DNA from: Anthopleura xanthogrammica
Lineage: Eukaryota > Cnidaria > Anthozoa > Actiniaria > Actiniidae
Length of the DNA stretch: 64,000 nucleotides
Assembly: GCA_964019055.1 (NCBI GenBank)
Contig: OZ025212.1
Coordinates: forward strand, 6,635,766-6,699,765
Direction: 5' to 3'
In this document: positions 31,898-45,503 of the stretch, piece by piece
Layout: each line of letters begins with the position of its first letter
How positions within the stretch are numbered: position 1 is the stretch's first letter
The notes under the pieces: model-generated
The model's database searches: none
The model's input: only the letters and a program-made list of their open reading frames with translations
What the model was told of the DNA's origin: nothing
Made by a program: the position numbers and the translations under genes

Positions 31898-32180
31898 ACT
31901 TTCGTTATAACCTTGTGGGGGCGTTTGTGAAGTTAGTCAGAAATAACTTGATTCATTACAACGCATACATCCAGGAATTTTAACTGTCCCCATAAGATTC
32001 ACTAGGTAATATCGGAACTTCATAAAACCTGTAATCGTCATGGGAACTTTCGTTATTACCTTGTGGGGACCTTTGTGAAGTTAGTCAGAAATAACTTGAT
32101 TCATTACAACGCATGCATCCAGGAATTTTAACTGTCCCCATAAGATTCACTAGGTAATATTGGAACCTCATGAAACGTGT
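31898..32180. repeat. Tandem duplication, period 148
   Basis: ACTTTCGTTAT begins copies at 31898 and 32046. Both contain CTTGTGGGG, GTGAAGTTAGTCAGAAATAA, CTTGATTCATTACAACGCAT and TCCCCATAAGATTCACTAGG with only a few differences, so the duplication is recent. Confidence 0.93.
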
Positions 32181-32675
32181 CCACGAATCCCCTAATCTGC
32201 AAGAAGACAAATCGTTATTAAACATATGCTTATACAATAGTTCACCTTTACAGCTGGATATGTAGTGTCATTGTTCATGTCAAGCCGTTGCTGCCCAGCT
32301 ACAAAACACTTGAAACACTAAATTATTTCGGTCTTAATTATTCTAAATAACTTGCGATGGCTCTCGTTTATTAATAATTGAAAAGGGATTCAATGACGCG
32401 ATTATATTACTATTCCTATCCATAACTCTCTCCTTTGTTTAATTTTCATTTCAATATCCGACCCTTTAATTAGTTCTTTGTTGTATTTGCTATTCTAGAT
32501 TAGGACAAAGCAACCTTATATGTACAGAGAGGATTTCTGATTGATTTAAGATATTGCTTTAAGCTTCGAATTTTACTTGTCTTCTCTTCTATGAGCATTA
32601 AACTACTTGATAACTTAAAATTAATTAAATAAAAATCTTTAGAAAAGAAAAAGTTAAAAAAAGTAAGGTAAAAAC

Positions 32676-32682
<7 letters not shown>

Positions 32683-32741
<59 letters not shown>
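32683..32741. repeat. CT dinucleotide repeat
   Basis: An almost pure CT run of about 59 bases. The surrounding 32200-33590 is AT-rich and shows no gene. Confidence 0.95.
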
Positions 32742-32749
<8 letters not shown>

Positions 32750-33603
32750 GTCTTTCTCTCTCCCTTTCTCCCTCAAAATTTGCAAAAAAAAAAAAAAAAA
32801 TGATTGCGGCGTTAAGGAATAATTAAAAGCTGCTATTATGCTTTTTCTTTCTGTCATTCATGCTTTTTTTAAATCATCCGTTATTAACTTTAAGTCGCCT
32901 TTATTTATCTGTCAAATTTTGATATTTTATTGACTCATCCCTTTCAGTGTTTGGTTTTAATCAACGTAGTCCAGTTGCTGCGGCAAAAATGCCAACATAA
33001 AACGTTAATTATCAGCGTTGTGTACTTACGAACGTTTGCAAACTATTGTATTATCTTTGGAATTTTCAACTGTGTGGAATAAAAACCTAACAGTTTCTCA
33101 ACTGAGATGATGAGGTTTGGAAAAAATGAAAATGAAATTTAAAAATCGAGGAGGGAAGAAAACCGGAGGAAAAACCTCGAAGCATAGGAGAGACCCAAGG
33201 AGCAATTCTACTAACATATGATGATGGTTACAGCAACACAAACGGCGCATTTAAAGCACACGCCACCTGCATTTTCTATGTTCAATTGTGTTATACTATT
33301 GCCGGCATATAATAGCGGAATGATTTATGTTTTGCGCACAGTTTTGGCAATAAAGAGGTGTTATTTAACCCCTGAAATAGTTAGACTAAATGAGGCTCGG
33401 GAAGATCTTATTTTCATTGTTTTTTTTTGTGTTTATCTGAATACTACGCATTCACAAGTAATGTTTGTTTCACGGGTTTAGTAACATCACTCAACAATAG
33501 CGAAAGATTTAAATTAACTTTAAAAGAGATTAACAGTAAGAACTATGAAACTAATATAATAGTGTTTAATGAATCGTGTTCCGTCCTTTTTTACAATACT
33601 TTC

Positions 33604-34290
<687 letters not shown>

Positions 34291-34291
34291 A

Positions 34292-37200
34292 TTTTCCCCC
34301 ATCTTTTTTTCTTTCTTGCTTGCCCAATTTCTTTTCTCTTTTTCCAACTTCCTTCCTTTTTTCATTATGTTCCCTCTCAGTCTTCTTCAGCTTAAAGACA
34401 GAGTTAAAGTACTTCTAAAAAGATGGTCGTGGTTAATATTAGCAACAGTTAAACTGTTCTATTCTATTCCGCTAATCATAGTGGTTGTTTCTAAAATAGT
34501 TCATCAGGTGGGAATGATAGGGAAAAAATAGTTTCAAATGTATTGTAACATTAAACAATTGGTAGGGGAAATTAAAAGACATGAAACAAGGTAACTGAAA
34601 AATATAAATTTAGAACGACAGTTCGTTAAGTTATTTATATAAAAAAGCAAACAAGAAATATTAAATTATAATGTGGAAATGTACAATTTGGAATTTCTGC
34701 AAAATAATTGTCTTCACGATTCCTCGTAAGAATTAAACTTTAAAACTAGTAAAAAATGTAAAAAAAAACAACTAATCACAGAAATTTATCCTTTCAACAT
34801 CTGCAGAGTTTTGAATGTTTGTTTTTTTCAAATCCAGATTTCTTTTTTTTTTCTCTTCTATCTATTTTCTTTTTGTGCTGAAAAAAAAAGAAAATTTTAT
34901 CACTAAGTTTATATAAATACTCCCTTACAATACAGAATTTAAAGTAATAATCACTGAACATTTTTTTGCACTTTTTTATTATTATTTCCCTATATTTGAA
35001 AAAATTATAAACGGAAAAGTGTTACAAACGGTGATTTTACTAAACCTAATCTTATCAGTTAGTTTTGTCTTTTTTAATGTATTTCCAAAGAAAAAAAATA
35101 CTTTCTTCAGATAAAGAAAAGCCTCCTTTAATATTTATAGTATTAGATTAACAGTTCTTTTATTTCAAAGAAAGAATATTTTTATCTACTAAAATGTGCG
35201 CATGAGTGGTTTGTGGGTGGGTACTGCACGTATCACTGATTCGCCTTTTACGCTCCAATAATTTGTTTCTATTTTGTATATCTCAATTCAAGTGGAAAAT
35301 ACGGTTAGATAGCGGTAACATTATTCCTTTCTAAAATATTTAGTTCTAGATTAAAACGCAAAGTCCAGCCTTTCTTCTCCCGACAGGAAATCAGTTTTTG
35401 TTATCGTTAACTGTGCAGCTGAAACTTTCCACCAGACTTGCAAGTATTTCTTGGTGCCGAAACCCAAATACTTAGCTCTAAATTCACGAGTCGAGTTCTA
35501 GTAGTGTACATTTTCTCAAGGAGAAGTGCCGAAAACTCGTCGCTAAGTTTCAGAAAATCTCTCAAAAAGATCCGCTTTAAAGTTAACTTGTTGTCAGTGT
35601 CAGAATTCTAAAGCTCCTGGGAGGCAGTGACAATGCAAACGATCGTAAAGCTGTCGTGTTTAAGAGAATCAACTGTATCTGTTGATCTTCGTCGGTGGTG
35701 GGTGAACTTACTCAAAGAGGCGTTATTCAACTAAGAGGATCAAACACAAGGATAATCTTTAAGTCTATTCAATACGAGTTTATTTCAGTTCTACCAATCC
35801 TTTTATTTACATTTAATGTCAGTAAAATGGAAATTACAAGAGATGGGAGTCTTTTAACAAGAGTTTAAGTACACATCTGATTTCCAGTCGTTGTAAATAT
35901 GTTTGAGTAAATGAAATTATAAAAAGGCTAGAGAATTGTAAACGAGTCATTAAAAGGGACTGTTTTTGTCAGACCGGATGTTCTTCATGACTGACGCGAA
36001 AAGGAAATGTTCGTCTACAAATAATTAGTGGAGATTTTTTTTAGGGAGAAATTTTAATTGCATCTTATCCAAGTCGTTTTCTCAATCTTTCATTTCACCA
36101 AAATGAAATCCTCTTTCATTCAGTTTACTTAAACCGATGTCGAAACTCAAATTGATTTTGTTCAAGATTTTATCTGTTTTGTTGAAGTAGAAATGCTACT
36201 TGTTCTGCCCTCTCCGGAAAGACAAAAAAGTGAATTATTTCATGAAAAAACATGATTTAAGGACTTCGATAAGATCTACTTCCCTTGTCAATTTTTTCCG
36301 TTTCCCATGTAACATATTTAATTTAGCATTTCCACCTCTTTGCTTCGGTGTATGATTTCATTTATTATCCACTGACCCAAAAGACAAACACTTTGCTTTC
36401 AAATTCGAATATGATTCTCTTCTTCTTAATTGATAAATAGCCATTTCTCGTTCTAATCAAACTCGCATTAAGGTTTTACTCAAGAATCCCGCTTTGGCTG
36501 TTTGTCACAATAGTCAAGCTTGGCTTTCAATCAGGAACTTAATCGCTCAATCGAGACTCAGATCTTCCAAGTCATTTGTCATTGCGCCACATTGCAAATT
36601 TACGGCCCCTTCATTTTGTTAATGCATGGCTATCTAAAAGAACAGTGTTTGTTTTACCATGGTTTGTTTAGCAGTCAAATGAATTATCTTTAAACGAGCG
36701 GTGAAAATACGCCAATATGTTCCAGGGTTTTGTCAGTTTTTCAACTGATCTAATAGGAAGCTAGGCTGTCATCCGGCTAAGTTCTAGGAAATTGTTCCAA
36801 AATAACGCAAAGTGCCGAGAGATTGAGCTATAAGCTTTCGAAATAAAGTGTCTTGGATATAGCAAGCGGCACTAACTTTACTACTAGCTTTAAGGGTGTA
36901 ATGGAACTGGATGATAGTATCAAGTTGAGTCATGGCGGGGCTTTTCCGATTTGAAAACTTGGTGATTTAAAACAACCCAAACGATCAATTGATTTTTATC
37001 TCGGTGCAGATGGCCTCTTTTATTGTTCCAGAACGCGTTTGTTCATTCTGCGAAACAATTGGTATTCTCGTTTATAATGCGATGCGTTGTTCGCCTTTTC
37101 TCATTAGCCCAAATAATTACGGTCGTATTAAATACAGAGGAAAAAAGAATTAAGAATAACACTTCACCGTTAAGCGAATAAAGAGCCTTGTAGTTGAAAA

Positions 37201-40200
37201 TTGTGGTGGAAATTACTTTCAACTCCTAGATCCTACGCGCATGTAGCGCTAATGACGGCTCGCATTCATTTCCTTGCCGAATTTTTACAGTATACACCAA
37301 GATTTTATGAGTCTAGAATTTGAATTAAAGCTCTAAGATAAATCGCAAGTCGATATGAATTGATTTTGAAATGTTTCGATGATGAAGGGCGGATTGAAAT
37401 CGACAGAGTAAAAAATCACAAATGAAAGATCTTCTTTGATCCAAAGAGATTATCTTAAGTTGTCTTTATATTTTCACCTCCGGAGTTTCGAATCTATGGT
37501 GTGGATTTATTTGAAAAAGTCGAGAACATTTATTTAAATGGCCAAAAGAGCAGAGCGATATATCAATTACCGGTTATATGGAAGACGGAAGTTGCATTGA
37601 TGATTCAATACTCGGGATAGCAACAACACCAAAACAAACCAAATGGAAAAGGACTGAGAAATCATTTCTCGGTATGAGGCATTTGCATGAGAAAAAAAAC
37701 CCCGCGAATATAGTGGGTAATGCCATCAAGTCTAGGCAAAAACTTTTTCCTAAATGCAACTTAAGATATTGAGAGCCAGGTTCTAAGTGACTCTCTGCTT
37801 CAAACCTCCTGTCATCTGCTTTACCGTAAACAATGTTATTAACACAGCTGAAGTTGCCTAAAATCACTCGATTGTTAAGGAAAAACCTTGTTAGATACTA
37901 AAAAAAACTTGGTAATTACAAGGAGTCGTGATGTGCGCACGTATGTATGTGCCTCCCTGGAGTCTAGGTTATATTATACACACTGGTGTTGTTTTCTCAA
38001 CTCTGGCCGACAGCAGACTTGAAGAATTCCTCGTTGGACATTCTTCAGAACATTCACATGTAAATTCAATAGAAATAATTAAAAAATAAATACCATTGAT
38101 GAAAACACTGGTTTTGGAATTTTTCTTAATCAATTAAGGAAATCCCCAAGTTTTCGCAAACAAAAGGCTGTTTTTTTCGACTGCTCGCCAAAAAATATTA
38201 ATTCCCCCTAGCAATAATTGGGAACGATTCTCAGTGAGGTAGTTTGAAAAGCATTTTGAATAATATAGAATTTGTCTCATTTAGGAATTTCTCGTAATGT
38301 GATTAACCGCTTAGGAGGAAGATAATTTAAAGTTGTTATTAACGTAATTCAACTGTTTAGATTAGAAATGATTCTTAAATACCGCAAGAGAGAAAAGAAA
38401 GAGTTCTTTATAAAAGCTCTCCTTCATAAGATTCGTATAGAGATCAGCCGAGGTGAGGTGGTCACTCGTGGGAACAAGAAGAGATCTTGACACCTGACAA
38501 CATTTTGAAGACTAATGACTTTGAATCGCGGTCTGATGGATAACTTAACCCGTTCGATGGCTATTTATCGATCAAGTTTTTATCAAAAGAACAGGCCCTG
38601 AAATATCGATATACTAAACAAGCCGCGCGCGGTGAACTTGGGGGTGAATCGATTTCAACGCGGCACAACACAGCGGGGTCCAGACAACTCGATTCACAAA
38701 CTGCCTAAAATTATTCATATGCTCTTAAAACAAACCCTTGTTATTCAGACTTTAGAATCATCCTTGGAAAAATATTTTTAATTGCCCAAAGATCTATTTA
38801 GGGGAAGGGCGCGTTAGATTAACTGTAAAAAAAAAACCTCATCTTTCTAGAACCGATTTATCTAGCAAATGCCCTTTAGTATTTCTATCTTAAAAAACCT
38901 TCATACTGCCATTTTGAATTAGTAGATAACTGATGTACTTAGGGGATATTATGGCTTTCAGATGTTGACTAGAACAGTATAATTTCAAATTCCCCAAAAG
39001 AAAATTCGCTAGAAATTGTTTACGAATCCGTTTCAAACACTTGAAGATTGTTTTTCAAATCAACATGGAAGTTGTTTTCAAAATCTGAGTCGTATTTGTC
39101 TCGAAATTCTAGTGCGGTTATTCTTGTAACCGAGCAATCGTTCACCACCACAAAGAATTCGCCTCTACTACAACAAAGGGTCCACATGTCATTTCATGAG
39201 AGTTAAGTGAGTGAGAGCCGTCGCTTAGGGAAAACACACAATTCAGATTTAGTAGAACTAATGGTGATAAAACTCGGTTCGTATTAGAACTTTCCCTTGT
39301 GTATGAATGTCAAAGCCCAAAAATACCGACAAAGCAGCAGTGTTAATGTTTCCTGTAAAAGTTTGTCATCTACAGTCGACCAAATAATTCCTTATCTTTT
39401 CTCGCAAATATTTGCATCCCAAGGTTTGGGGTCGCGGAAATGAATGGAGAGTAGATTATTTTCCCGGGGCCTTAGCTCCGCCTTCGATGAAAATTAATTT
39501 GTGAAATTTCTTCATACGTTGAAGTCCATGATACTCTTTTAACGTCTTCCGAGAATTGGCAGTTCAAATCATTTTTGATTAACGAAAAGTAGATATCCTC
39601 TTCAAACGTGTATCAAAAGTGGAAATACTATTTGTGGTGTTCCGGGGCTTTAGAAGTCAACTACAAAAACCTCGCAAGCGTTGGCTGTGGGTTGCCGACT
39701 CTCAGTCACCATGGTAACAGCAGTGAACTAAACAATGTTGTACGTTTGTTTTTCATCTTATTTTTGAGCTTGGACCACTACTGGACCGCAAACATTGGCA
39801 CAGAATTGCTTGATCAAAAAAATTCCTTCAAAATTATTTAATCAAATTTGGCAACTGTTGATATAGAAAAGTCCAATTCCTTCGTTGAAGGCACTTTTTC
39901 GATATTAACCCTCCATTTCAAAAACACCCTATTAAAAAATAAAAATCTGTGTATTTAAAAAAGATCTTTTGAATTTACCAGAGGTTTTCTATGCACCGGA
40001 ATTATTAAAATGATACCAGTAAACCAGTTGATTTTATTGTATCGGTGCTTAAGAAAAAGAAAGGATCTGATCTTCACTTAAGATCTTAGAAATATCGGCT
40101 TCCATTCTGAGATATCTCGATATTTAACCTGCGTAAAAAGACCAGTGGCTTCCATTTGAAACGGGTGAACTTGGCGTCGCATGAAGTGCGCTCTTTTCAA

Positions 40201-43200
40201 GCTGCGAGGCCCTAAAATTCTGCTCGTATATGAATATTCAATAGCTGTATTCTCCCTGGTAACAGATAGAGATCTCCTCAGCTGAACTAACAGCCGCTAA
40301 TCGGCGAACTAACGTCAGATGACATAAAATAAATGCCTTTTATGAATTTTCTTATACCGATATAAAACAAAGTTGTAAATAAAGGGTTAAAATTCCCGCG
40401 CCAGAGCAAAGTTTTCCTGTTTTGGAAGACAAAAAGAACATGAAATCGCATGAAAAGGGTTGTTCAGGGGTGGGAATTTTTCATGAGAAAGATTGCTTGA
40501 CCTTGCGCTGGAATATTTGCTAGATAATGCCTCTTTTGAAGGGCCCATAGCTTGTGGGATGACGTCTATTATTGTACTCGTATTCCTACTGATTGAAAAC
40601 AAAGGACCATGCTTTAGTCATATCACAATGCACCCCTATTGAATAGCTCGACTGAGAACTAAACGATGTGTCCAAAGCTGAATACATTGAATATTTGTAG
40701 TGATTTTCGCTAAAAGGCTTGATAAAGTGTGGCCTTAGCGGCTTTTGGCAGTATTTTCCCCTCATCAAGTCAACACTGATTCGAACATTGAAACGACACC
40801 TTTCATTCCATTGCTTAGATACAGCATATGCAATCTTCACTTCGCTAGGTTGTCATTGTAGACTTCGATGGATATCAAAAACAATCATACTTTTTCATTC
40901 AAATTCACCTCATCCGGAATATTTCTAGTAAACTCTTTAAAGAATTCCCCCTTTTTGAAGGTTTGCCTAAATCACCCTGTTTTCTTTCACGCTTAAATAC
41001 ACATTTCTATAGCCTGACGCGACCAGTAAAATTTACATAGGATACGTACATACAGGGTGATGTAAAGCCGATGGACAGGTTGATGTCTGTCTACCTTTGC
41101 TATTTTTGATTAACCATCTCAGATCCTTGGTCGTATTTCGTGCTTACACTTGACGAAAGTGATCAATGGTCTTTTTTTTTTGGCAATGGTTTGTAAAGCA
41201 AATTGCAATTTAAGCGAATCAGAAATATAATCATTTTTATGCCTGCTGAGAAAGGCAAAAGGCCATAGTTTGTATACAGGTCTTTTGTTCTTGGACTCGA
41301 AGACACGTTAAATCTTAATGCAGTTTTAGCTATTCTTTATTCGATCTTAGCTTCCATGGAAATATGATAAATCTTATTTGTCCTAAACATGTTCTTCGCA
41401 TGGCTTTTAAATATGCGTTTTTTCTGGTTCATTGCGTCTAAATGAATAACCCTCACTGTTCTTGACTCAAAATATTCATCTCCAATAGGGAGAAAAGCAG
41501 CTAATATCTAGAATAATTGGATCGATATATATATCCATCGGAATCGAAGTCATTATTCAAATCTTTGTTTTCATTTCCATAAAAATAAATATGAATGAAC
41601 GTGTTTATGGCAGACGTCACTTTGAGTCAGGGATTTTTCTTGGATCAAGACTTTGCCTAAGCAACCAGTATTTTCTGAACTCTTAAACAATACAGTCATT
41701 GATAGCTGGGAGAAATTCCGGTATGGTTCGGGGAGAGCAGAATATTTAAACAGCCAGTGTATTTTAGAAGAAAAGACGCTTTGAATATCAGAAAAGTATA
41801 AATGCCAAAAATTCCTGAAAATACAAGCTTGTACAAAGCGTGCGTCTTAACTAAGACAATGATTTAAAAATAGGTTACCAACTAAAGCTGTGATCACGAG
41901 CTTTGTATGCACGCGTCTGGCACCGTCTTTTGAAGGCCTTTTAGCGAGCGATCAAAAATTTTTCTTTAAATGGAGTTCAACTCTAGACCAATAGAACTTA
42001 GGGTTTAGCTCATAATTTAACGTTCTGATGTGCCTTAAACAGCATTGCTATTTTGTCATTGTTATTAAACACCGTCTCCCAATAAATACCCAATCCAGAG
42101 TTTCTCATTTAGAGTCTATCCTCCCACTTTGGCCAAAGTAGAATCCGAAATTTGTAAACATAGTTCGAGTCATCAGGATGTCGAAATGTGAGAATTCCGG
42201 CTTTCTCCCCGATAGTATTCTGCCTGTCCAATCTCGTATTTGATCTCTGGCGGAAAAGACACTTCAACTGAACGAGAAAAATGTGTTTTTTAAAATACTC
42301 TTTTAAAGAGTACAGCACTCTTGGTAACCCTGATAGCTTTATCCAAATACATTCCATTGCGAAACATGTTAGTTGCCTAAACACTTCTCTCTCTCGCTAC
42401 GTTGGCAACCGGGAAACTCGTGGACAAAAATTTTCTTTCATCGATTTTCAATGGACTGAATTAATGGAGAATAAAACTTTATATTTCAATTGAAAGCTAG
42501 AAAATAACTGTCCGCTGTAGTATTGTCTTGAATATAAATTGTAGAGGATATTAAATTAATAGACATTTTTCCTCGATTTTAGAAAGCCCGGACCCCGAGG
42601 CCTTGATCGAATTTAGCAAAGTGAGTTAGTACGACAATATTTTGATCGAGAGCTTCAAGATTACTGCCTCAGAAGCAAGTTTTAGGGACAAAGAAGTCAG
42701 TCATAATCTTGAAATCGAATACAACTAAACCTAGGGCTTAGTAATTTGACTTGAAAAAAAATTGTCATACTTTTTTATTTAGGACTCGTCGAGTTTAGTC
42801 TAGTTGAACAAATGCTACAATTCTTTGATGGTATCTACATATAGTAAAACTATGATTATAAAGCCTTGTGTAACAGGGGAATATTTTTGGCGGTTTTACG
42901 TAGAAGGTCCAGAGTTGGTCAGTAATAAAGGTTAACAACACAAACAACATGCTGAAATATTTTTTCCAAGAGTTCAAATGAGCAACAATAACAAGTTTGG
43001 GATTTTTCTTCCGTTTATCTCGTTTATTTGAATTGAACTTTCCATCAGAGATTCCGCTAGCATTCAGTCACCGAATTTACATAAGCGAATCGCCAAAAAA
43101 ACACTTGTTACCAGCTGCATCGTTCTCAACAAACAAAAAACTAAAACACATACTACTGAACGAAAAACAACTTTCAATCTAAACACAACAAGTTACACAA

Positions 43201-43481
43201 ATTGAGACTATTTAAGACAATTCGTATTACCGTCGATAAAATATTTTTTTGCCGATGTGAAAGAATTCTCGAACGATTTTGTGAATGTACTAAATTTGGT
43301 AAACACTGAATGATTTTTATGTACAACGATATTAAAATCCATAGCAGAACTATATATTATTTCAATTTACTATTGCCTTTTTTGTTCTCTGTAAATATAT
43401 CTATGTTACAATTTCGCTCAAATCTTAGAAACTATATACAAAATATAAGTTAGAATGTTTTGTGTTCATTTGAATATGAGT
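34292..43481. other. Gene-free, repeat-poor region downstream of INSM1
   Basis: About 9 kb of unique-looking AT-rich sequence with no open frame that resembles a protein and none of the foldback families found elsewhere. It will include the INSM1 3' UTR; an AATAAA on the minus strand near 43015-43030 is a possible polyadenylation signal. CpG-rich patches occur (for example 38620-38670). Confidence 0.6.
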
Positions 43482-44675
43482 CTAGCCTTGCCGTACAGGG
43501 ACTTGGAGTACGATAACTTGGCGGTTTTCTGGAGGATGGCACTTGTTTATGTGCCGGGTTAGGCCAGGAGAGCTATAAAATGTGCTACTGCAGTGTTTAC
43601 AAGAGTATATTTCACCTGCATGGATACGTGAATGGCGGTCAAGGCCTCCCTTGTTCGAGAATCCATTGCCACAAACATTACATGTGAATGTTTTCGGACC
43701 AACAGCGTGGTTCAGGACGTGCTTGGCTCGATTAGTCAGGCTTCGAAATACCTTGCCACAGTATTGACATGGATATGGACGATCATCCGTGTGGTTATTC
43801 ATATGTTTTCGTAGATACGCTTTACGTCTGAATGTCTTGTTACACACAGTGCATACGAATTGCCCTTGCCTGTTGCTTACCGGGCTGGTGCTGCGATTGG
43901 ATTCCATTGGAGGTGATCCTGGTTTCTGGTCGGCTTCACCGTCGCTCTCAGCATTTTCGAACTTTTTTGCTTCTTTAATCACAGGCGCTGGAGCTGTTTT
44001 TTTCTCGTGAGGCGATCTTGGTCTATGCCATCTTCGATGCGATGCTAAGTTCGCGGGGCAGCTAAACACCTTATCGCACTCTGGGCACCGGTGTTCCGTG
44101 TGTTGAATTCCACTACACTTGTGCTGCGCTAGAGAAAATGGATCCGTGTAGACTTCGTCACAAAGCTGGCAAATAAACTGAGATTGAGGTAGAGGGCCTT
44201 TGGGTTTTGGGAAATTACTATTTTCGCTGAAAATAGCAAATTCCTTGTGTTCTAAGACGGCTGTTTTTGGTCCCCCGTGCTCACTTGAATGCCTGTCATT
44301 AACCAAGTCTCGGTTTGTCGTGTTGCTCTCCTTACTGTTTTTTGTCGATTTTTCAGCCTTGACTTCTGATGTCGGAGGATTTGGTTTATGTTTCTTCGAA
44401 GAATTCTCTTTCTCTGTTTTGAACGGTTTGAAGGCGCTGTTACAGCTGGCAGTTGTGTTGGTCGAGGTGAACATCGAAGTTAATGAACTTAACACGGGAA
44501 ATTTATCTGACTCAGTCGGCGAATGAATTATTCCTGAAACCGCAGACGAACTTGAAAATATTCTATTGTCAACATAGTTAAAGTTAGGGTTGTAGTCTTC
44601 ATCCGGAAAACTTCTCCTCTCTCCGCCTGGCGATCTTGGACTTTTGTTTTTCTTGACAAGAAAAGCCTTAGGCAT
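43482..44675 (-). CDS. INSM1: INSM1-type SNAG zinc-finger transcription factor
   Basis: A single exon encodes 397 aa beginning MPKAFLVKK, the SNAG repressor motif (human INSM1 starts MPRGFLVKR) that recruits LSD1/CoREST. SNAG must be at the extreme N-terminus, so the ATG at 44675 is the start; the two codons before it (TTG ATC) are not used. A Ser/Asn/Lys-rich linker (about 10-165) is followed by six zinc fingers: a C2HC finger at 169-187, then fingers near 197-217, 275-295, 303-323, 332-352 and 359-380. CPECDKVFSCPANLASHRRW and TFYSSPGLTRHINKCHP are nearly identical to human INSM1, as is the end VLQVPVRQG. Human INSM1 is also intronless. INSM1 promotes neuroendocrine and neurosecretory differentiation, and the sea-anemone gene marks neurons and secretory cells. 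A TATA-like box lies upstream. Confidence 0.96.
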   Translation of the reverse strand: MPKAFLVKKNKSPRSPGGERRSFPDEDYNPNFNYVDNRIFSSSSAVSGIIHSPTESDKFPVLSSLTSMFTSTNTTASCNSAFKPFKTEKENSSKKHKPNPPTSEVKAEKSTKNSKESNTTNRDLVNDRHSSEHGGPKTAVLEHKEFAIFSENSNFPKPKGPLPQSQFICQLCDEVYTDPFSLAQHKCSGIQHTEHRCPECDKVFSCPANLASHRRWHRPRSPHEKKTAPAPVIKEAKKFENAESDGEADQKPGSPPMESNRSTSPVSNRQGQFVCTVCNKTFRRKAYLRKHMNNHTDDRPYPCQYCGKVFRSLTNRAKHVLNHAVGPKTFTCNVCGNGFSNKGGLDRHSRIHAGEIYSCKHCSSTFYSSPGLTRHINKCHPPENRQVIVLQVPVRQG

Positions 44676-44751
44676 GATCAAAACTTTCGCTTGCTTGTTC
44701 TTGCGAGACTGCTAAAAATTCCTCTTTTTTCGGAGCTGGAGCTCTTTTGGA

Positions 44752-44766
44752 ATATATTATACCAAT
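44752..44766 (-). promoter_or_regulatory. TATA-like box and adjacent ATTGG upstream of INSM1
   Basis: On the minus strand ATTGG is followed directly by TATAATATAT, about 77 bases before the INSM1 ATG. The spacing allows a 5' UTR of roughly 45 bases. AT-rich sequence makes such matches easy to get by chance. Confidence 0.4.
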
Positions 44767-45420
44767 AATATTCCACTTACAGCTCGAACGAACCGTTATC
44801 TTGCTGAAATTACTCGTCGTTGCGTGTAGGGCTCGAGAGCTTTGACTTGCTTGGAGTTAGTGATCGAATGCTCAGGTTCACCGCTGGAGTGAAAATATCT
44901 TGGCTCTGCTGAGATGTCTTCGTTGTCCGTTGGAACCTCAAGTGTGCTTCGTATCGGAAGCGCAAATGTTTTAATTGTGCTACTCGCAGCTGCCTGTCCT
45001 TACGGTGGTTGTTAAGAGGTTTAAGAACGTCTCATTGAAACGTCACACGAGAGAGCTCCTCCCTTTGTTAAATATGATGTTATATTGTTGTTCTTCTTCG
45101 CACGTGTTATGTATTGTTCCACCGCGGGTGTGCAACCTTATTAACATTTCATTAAATAACGAAGGAGTGCCTTTTCCGTGCACTAGCCGGGATTTTTCGC
45201 GAGACTTTGCCACGAGTATCCTACGTCTCATCAAACATAGCTTCACTAACTGAGCCTCTTAGCTCTAGTAAATTGTATTTCGAATTGTTTACCGGAGTTG
45301 TCAGGAGTTGTGGTGTAAAATAGCAGCCAAATGGGGTTTTATACAAAGAGAATATTTATGCATAAAGATTACTTTCCGGCAGAAACGCAACGCATCGTCT
45401 AATTACGCAGTAATTTGTAA

Positions 45421-45503
45421 CACGTGGCCTTGATTGACAGCCATCCAAATAAGACGCCTCGTGATTGGTTAGGAGGTATTTCTCTTGCAGGACAGCTGAT
45501 TGG
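45421..45503. promoter_or_regulatory. Cluster of transcription-factor motifs upstream of INSM1
   Basis: CACGTG (45421), TGATTGACAG (45431-45440, the exact PBX/MEIS composite consensus), GATTGG (45463), CAGCTG (45493, bHLH E-box) and another ATTGG (45499) lie within 83 bases, about 750 bases upstream of INSM1. This is a candidate enhancer or distal promoter; only the motifs are direct evidence. Confidence 0.4.

Noticed and set aside
44676..44681. Two extra N-terminal codons (Met-Ile) for INSM1
   Set aside because: The first codon is TTG, not ATG, and a SNAG motif must start at residue 1. The ATG at 44675 is the start.
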